Source of the DNA: DATFPQ01 sp035264765
GTDB taxonomy: Bacteria; Actinomycetota; Actinomycetes; Actinomycetales; Angustibacteraceae
NCBI GenBank assembly: GCA_035264765.1
Contig: DATFPQ010000157.1
Location: 1 to 6,980, forward strand
Reading direction: 5' to 3'
Length of the DNA: 6,980 bases
The translations under genes were made by a program, and so were the position numbers. Numbering within the stretch: position 1 is the stretch's first letter; each line of letters opens with the position of its first letter. This document shows, piece by piece, positions 4,407 to 6,980 of the stretch. A model generated the notes under the pieces. That model searched no databases. It saw nothing but the letters and a program-made list of their open reading frames with translations, and was not told where the DNA came from.

Positions 4407-5933
4407 CTAGTCGTCGTCCTCCTCATCGAGGTTCGGGACGGCGAAGCGCGCGGCGCCGAGAAGCACACGCGTCATCGCGTTGCGGGTGTCGTGCAGCTCG
4501 TCGAGTGCCCGGTCCAGGTGGTCTGCCGTGACCCTCAGCGAGCGGGTCGTGTCGCCGCTCTCGGTGGCGCTGAGTAGGGCGGCCCGCCGCAGCAGCTCCT
4601 TGAGGAACGATGCGGTCACGCCTTCCGTGCGCGCCAGGACGTCGTCCAGCCGTGACTCATCCACGGACAGGCCGCCCCGGTAGAGCGCGAACAGCTGACG
4701 GCGCGCTGCCTCGTCGGGCAGGGTCAGCTCGACCGCTTGGTCGATCCGTCCCGGCCGCGCCGCTAGCGCCGGCTCCAGCAGGTCGGCCCGGTTCGTCGTG
4801 AGGACGAACACGACGTCCGCGTCCTCGGCGAGCCCGTCCATCTCGTTAAGCAGCTGGAAGAGCAAGGGGTGGTCGCCGGGGTACATCCCGCGGTCCTCGG
4901 CGATGAGGTCGACGTCCTCGATCACGACCATCGACGGCTGCAACGACCGGGCCACGGAGCAGGCCTCCGCCACCAGGTGCAACGCGTTGCCGGTCAGCTG
5001 GATCACGGTCGTCTCGGTGAGGTCCCCGATCAGATGCCGCACCGTGTGGGTCTTGCCGACGCCGGGTGGTCCGTACAGCAGCACTCCCCGCTTGAGGTGC
5101 TGGCCAGCGGCCAGCAGCTGGCGCTTGTGACGGGCGATGTCGAGGACCTGGCGGTGCACGGCGGCAAGCGTCTCCGCCGGCAGCACCAGTCCGTCCGGAT
5201 CCAGCGTCGGCCGTCGGTGGAAGCGCAGCAGCGTCTGCTCCTGACCGAAAACGTCGCTGCCGAACGACAGGACCTGCCCTCGGAAGACGTTGTGCTCGGT
5301 CGCCAGGACGCGCAGCCGGGCGGCCAGCTGCGGTGCCCACTCGGCATCGCTCCCCACGGCCTGGACCATCACCCCCTCCTCGCCGCTGCTTGGGTCCGCT
5401 CCGCGGACCAGCACAGCCGCGCGGCGCGACTCGTCGTTCACCAGGTAGACCGCACACTGCACGCACGCCAGCACCTGCCCGTCCGGACCCGCGGCGACGT
5501 TCACCCTCGCCACGTTTCCGGGCCGGGGACCATACGGGTCGTCCACCTCGTCCCCAGCCAGCAGCTCGGCCAGGCCGAACGGCCGGTGCTGGAAGCCGAC
5601 GACACCCACGGTCCGGTGCTCCAGTGCCGGGTCCTCGAGCCAGACGTCGAGCGCCCGCTGCACGTTGACGTGCTCGTACGACGGCCAGCTCTCCTCGACG
5701 ACGCTCAGGCTTTCGGCCTGTGGACCGAGGTGCTCTCGCAGCAGCGAGGACAGCGTGTCCACCTCGTCGGCCCGCGCGGCTCGGACGAGAGCGCGCCGGG
5801 CGCGTCGGAGGAGCCGGACGGCGTCTGCCGGCTGCAGGCCCGGTGGTGGCCCTCCGTCGGTCGTGAGCTCGAGGCCGCCGGCGCGCCCACGTCCCCGCCC
5901 CACGGCAATGGACATCCCGTATGTGCTCTGCAT
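4407..5933 (-). CDS. AAA+ ATPase with an unrecognised N-terminal domain
   Basis: A 508-residue protein. Residues 1-250 match no domain I recognise and include VNVQRALDVWLEDP (90-102). The AAA module runs from about 255 to 485. It has Walker A GPPGVGKT (288-295), Walker B VVIEDVD (336-342), sensor-1 TTNRAD (379-384, Asn381) and the second-region-of-homology ALAARPGRID (389-398) with Arg393 and Arg396 as Arg-finger candidates. A helical lid with GVTASFLKELLRRAAL (438-453) follows, and the tail is acidic (LDEEDDD). The module resembles classical AAA proteins (p97/ARC/proteasomal-ATPase-like) but has Glu-Asp rather than Asp-Glu in Walker B. The stretch before Walker B (LTGNALHLVAEA, 313-324) lacks the aromatic-hydrophobic-Gly pore loop of unfoldases. 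The start is the ATG at 5931-5933, with GGAGG six bases upstream. The alternative GTG at 5957 has no such site. Substrate and partners are unknown. Confidence 0.88.
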   Translation of the reverse strand: MQSTYGMSIAVGRGRGRAGGLELTTDGGPPPGLQPADAVRLLRRARRALVRAARADEVDTLSSLLREHLGPQAESLSVVEESWPSYEHVNVQRALDVWLEDPALEHRTVGVVGFQHRPFGLAELLAGDEVDDPYGPRPGNVARVNVAAGPDGQVLACVQCAVYLVNDESRRAAVLVRGADPSSGEEGVMVQAVGSDAEWAPQLAARLRVLATEHNVFRGQVLSFGSDVFGQEQTLLRFHRRPTLDPDGLVLPAETLAAVHRQVLDIARHKRQLLAAGQHLKRGVLLYGPPGVGKTHTVRHLIGDLTETTVIQLTGNALHLVAEACSVARSLQPSMVVIEDVDLIAEDRGMYPGDHPLLFQLLNEMDGLAEDADVVFVLTTNRADLLEPALAARPGRIDQAVELTLPDEAARRQLFALYRGGLSVDESRLDDVLARTEGVTASFLKELLRRAALLSATESGDTTRSLRVTADHLDRALDELHDTRNAMTRVLLGAARFAVPNLDEEDDD

Positions 5934-5939
5934 GGCCAA

Positions 5940-5944
5940 CCTCC
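5940..5944 (-). promoter_or_regulatory. Ribosome binding site deciding the start of the AAA+ gene
   Basis: The minus strand reads GGAGG followed by six bases and then ATG at 5933-5931. This favours the ATG over the in-frame GTG eight codons upstream. Confidence 0.7.
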
Positions 5945-5952
5945 GGTCCCCT

Positions 5953-5966
5953 GCCACCTGGGTGGC
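5953..5966. repeat. Palindrome in the AAA+ gene leader
   Basis: GCCACC, TG, GGTGGC is a perfect 6-2-6 inverted repeat lying eight bases upstream of the ribosome binding site of the ATPase gene. The position suits an operator. As RNA the two-base loop would have to open to four. Function is unproven. Confidence 0.4.
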
Positions 5967-6193
5967 CGAGTCTGCCAGCGAGGCGTGCGCGCCGACAGGG
6001 CTCCCGGGTCGGTGTGGATCCTTCGCCTTCTACGTCACACCTCCGCGAACCCGACGTCGAACCGCGCCCGCCCAGGCCTCAGAGAGCGCGCCCGCTGACG
6101 ACGCCGACGCTGAGCAGCCACGGACCAAGGGGCACGGCGGCAGGTACCTCCGACACGCTCACCGCTGCGGTGCTCGTAGGAAGCGGGGCGTAG

Positions 6194-6221
6194 TTGTCCA
6201 GAGGGTTCTCCCGACTAAGGT
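6194..6221 (+). promoter_or_regulatory. Probable promoter of the tRNA-Lys gene
   Basis: TTGTCC (6194-6199) matches four of six positions of the -35 consensus TTGACA. TAAGGT (6216-6221) fits a -10 after a 16-base spacer. Transcription would begin about 6228-6230, only a base or so before the mature tRNA 5' end at 6231. Confidence 0.55.
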
Positions 6222-6230
6222 GCTGACCCT

Positions 6231-6306
6231 GGGCCTCTAGCTCAATTGGCAGAGCAGCGGACTTTTAATCCGCGGGCTGTGGGTTCGATCCCCACGGGGC
6301 CCACCA
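6231..6306 (+). tRNA. tRNA-Lys, anticodon TTT
   Basis: All four arms fold. The acceptor is GGGCCTC (6231-6237) with GGGGCCC (6296-6302), containing one T-G pair. The D-arm is in AGCTCAATTGGCAGAGC. The anticodon stem is GCGGA (6257-6261) with TCCGC (6269-6273), around the loop CTTTTAA. Its middle bases 6264-6266 are TTT, at canonical positions 34-36, which decodes lysine AAA/AAG. The T-arm is GTGGG/CCCAC with TTCGATC. The discriminator is A6303 and CCA is encoded (6304-6306), giving 76 bases. Its 3' end faces an integrase gene 16 bases away, so it is probably also the attachment site of an integrated element; the copy remains intact. Confidence 0.97.
6270..6306. other. Probable attachment-site core at the 3' end of tRNA-Lys
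   Basis: Tyrosine recombinases encoded beside tRNA genes usually exchange strands within the 3' half of the tRNA, and the element restores that half. The recombinase gene here ends 16 bases from the CCA, so the core should lie somewhere between the anticodon arm and 6306, perhaps a little beyond. The exact limits cannot be drawn without the matching repeat at the other end of the element, which is not in this window. The limits given are a guess. Confidence 0.5.
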
Positions 6307-6322
6307 GCGCTGACCTGGGCGT

Positions 6323-6980
6323 TTACCTCACGGGGTGGGCGCCCTGGGTCATTCTCAGGGCCAAACTGCCAACGGACTGCCAACGGACTGCCAACGCGGC
6401 CGCGCTGGGTTCGTCAGCGGCTGCTCCGGCCGGCAGCCCACTGCGCTCCCCTCCGCCTAAGGCTGCCGCCACCGGACGGGTCCTCGGAACGATTCCCGCC
6501 ACGGCCTCGGCGACGGCCTGGGCGACGGCCGGAAGGACACTGGTGTAGGTGTCCGCGGTGATGGCGAGCGACCTGTGCCCCAGCTGCTCGGAGACCACCT
6601 TCATCGGCACCCCCGCCTGGAGGGCGAGGCCGGCGGCGGTGTGCCGCAGGTCGTGCAGCCTGATAGGCGGAAGCCCCGCCCTGGCCGAAACGGCCTGGAA
6701 CAGGTCCGTGACGGAGGCGGGGTGCAGACCGGAGCCGTCTTCACGAGTGAACACCAGCCCGCTGTCGGTCCAGGCGGCGCCCCAGGCCCGGGCCTCGGCC
6801 TCCTGGGTCTCCTTACACCGCCGCAGGACGCGGAGCGTGTCATCGTCGAGTGACACCGTCCGGGCGCCCGTGTCGGTCTTCGGCTCACCGACCTCGGTGG
6901 CCCATCCGAGCTGGACCACCTGCTGCGTGACGGTCAGGGCACGGCCGGCGAAGTGGACGTCCTCCCACCGAAGCCCGACC
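6323..6980 (-). CDS. Tyrosine recombinase / integrase, C-terminal part
   Basis: The frame is open from the right edge to a TAA at 6323-6325, giving 218 codons. The start, the core-binding domain and the first catalytic Arg lie beyond 6980. It opens with GLRWEDVHFAGRALTV, the stretch that normally follows the first catalytic Arg. Then come GEPKTDTGARTVSL with the beta-hairpin Lys, LHDLRHTAAGLALQAG with the His-x-x-Arg pair, QLGHRS with the second His, and ITADTYTSV with the Tyr nucleophile. All catalytic positions inside the window are intact. About 70 residues follow the Tyr, longer than in minimal integrases and of low complexity (Ala/Gly-rich, then SVGSLALRMTQGAHPVR). The role is site-specific insertion and excision at the adjacent tRNA-Lys. 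An apparent start at 6919 is only an internal GTG. Confidence 0.9.
   Translation of the reverse strand, partial: VGLRWEDVHFAGRALTVTQQVVQLGWATEVGEPKTDTGARTVSLDDDTLRVLRRCKETQEAEARAWGAAWTDSGLVFTREDGSGLHPASVTDLFQAVSARAGLPPIRLHDLRHTAAGLALQAGVPMKVVSEQLGHRSLAITADTYTSVLPAVAQAVAEAVAGIVPRTRPVAAALGGGERSGLPAGAAADEPSAAALAVRWQSVGSLALRMTQGAHPVR
6341..6361. repeat. Inverted repeat in the integrase 3' end
   Basis: GCCCTG (6341-6346) pairs with CAGGGC (6356-6361) around a nine-base loop, and overlaps the eight-base palindrome GGGCGCCC (6337-6344). It lies between the tRNA and the tandem repeats, where accessory proteins of integration often bind. It is short enough to be chance. Confidence 0.3.
6366..6396. 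repeat. Three tandem 11-base repeats near the attachment site
   Basis: CTGCCAACGGA is found at 6366-6376 and exactly again at 6377-6387, and its first nine bases again at 6388-6396. The period of 11 is close to one helical turn, so the copies lie on the same face of the DNA. They lie within the last codons of the integrase gene, about 60 bases from the tRNA 3' end. Such spacing fits arm-type binding sites of a tyrosine integrase. Simple replication slippage is the alternative. Confidence 0.65.

Larger units (their letters stand above)
5934..6230. other. Intergenic region upstream of the AAA+ gene and the tRNA
   Basis: No protein gene is convincing here; frames running through it are continuations of shadows opposite the ATPase gene. 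It holds the ATPase ribosome binding site (5940-5944), a palindrome just upstream of that site (5953-5966), an eight-base palindrome AGGTACCT (6142-6149), a tight inverted repeat CACCGC-T-GCGGTG (6160-6172) and the tRNA promoter (6194-6221). I see no clear promoter for the ATPase. Confidence 0.5.
6307..6980. mobile_element. End of a tRNA-integrated mobile element (partial)
   Basis: From the tRNA 3' end to the right edge the window contains only a tyrosine recombinase gene, oriented with its C-terminus toward the tRNA, plus tandem repeats in its last codons. This is the usual terminal arrangement of integrative plasmids, prophages and genomic islands in actinobacteria. Which of these it is, and its cargo, lie to the right of the window. 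Confidence 0.65.

Noticed and set aside
3431..4468. A 345-residue open frame on the minus strand
   Set aside because: It overlaps the dehydrogenase in another frame and crosses the small Lys-rich gene and the ATPase end. It reads as low-complexity Arg/Gly sequence.
4869..6098. A 409-residue open frame on the plus strand
   Set aside because: It lies opposite the AAA+ gene, whose Walker A, Walker B and sensor motifs are clear. Long antisense frames are expected in GC-rich DNA, and the product resembles no family.
6920..6980. Integrase starting inside the window at 6919
   Set aside because: The frame continues upstream to the edge with integrase-like sequence (GLRWEDV), so the GTG at 6919 is internal.

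Overview
The window is GC-rich (strong G/C bias at third codon positions) and looks like the chromosome of a free-living actinobacterium. The evidence is a carbonic anhydrase very close to the mycobacterial CanA/Rv1284 type, a probable coenzyme F420-dependent luciferase-like oxidoreductase, a Tat-exported lipoprotein dioxygenase, a leaderless-type promoter and a short lysine-rich protein of an actinobacterial kind. I cannot name a genus.

Layout from left to right: the last 52 codons of an unrecognised gene (+); a 165-residue beta-carbonic anhydrase (-); a 232-base divergent spacer holding a strong 42-base hairpin; a Tat/lipoprotein intradiol ring-cleavage dioxygenase (+); an LLM-class flavin/F420 oxidoreductase (+) with a leaderless-type promoter and a palindrome over its -10; a Gfo/Idh/MocA-type NAD(P)-dependent dehydrogenase (-), convergent with the previous gene; a divergent spacer with two hairpins; a 47-residue lysine-rich protein (+); a 250-base convergent spacer dense in hairpins and in copies of a 12-base motif; a 508-residue AAA+ ATPase (-); a 297-base spacer; a complete tRNA-Lys(TTT) gene (+) with its own promoter; and the C-terminal part of a tyrosine recombinase (-) that ends 16 bases from the tRNA 3' end and runs off the right edge.

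The genes from the left edge to the tRNA look like ordinary chromosomal genes in single-gene or two-gene units, with frequent strand switches. They do not form one obvious pathway. The dioxygenase and the LLM oxidoreductase lie in the same direction 48 bases apart, and both are oxidative enzymes, but the second has its own probable promoter. The right edge is different in kind. An integrase pointing at the 3' end of a tRNA gene is the classic boundary of an integrated mobile element that uses the tRNA as attachment site. Everything right of about 6306 is therefore probably accessory DNA whose cargo lies outside the window.

The observations most worth following are the tRNA-Lys/integrase junction with three tandem 11-base repeats in the integrase tail, the structured spacer at 4157-4406, the hairpin at 776-817, and the AAA+ ATPase, which has an inverted Walker B acidic pair and no recognisable aromatic pore loop. 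I see no CRISPR array, insertion sequence, or complete defence or secondary-metabolite system.
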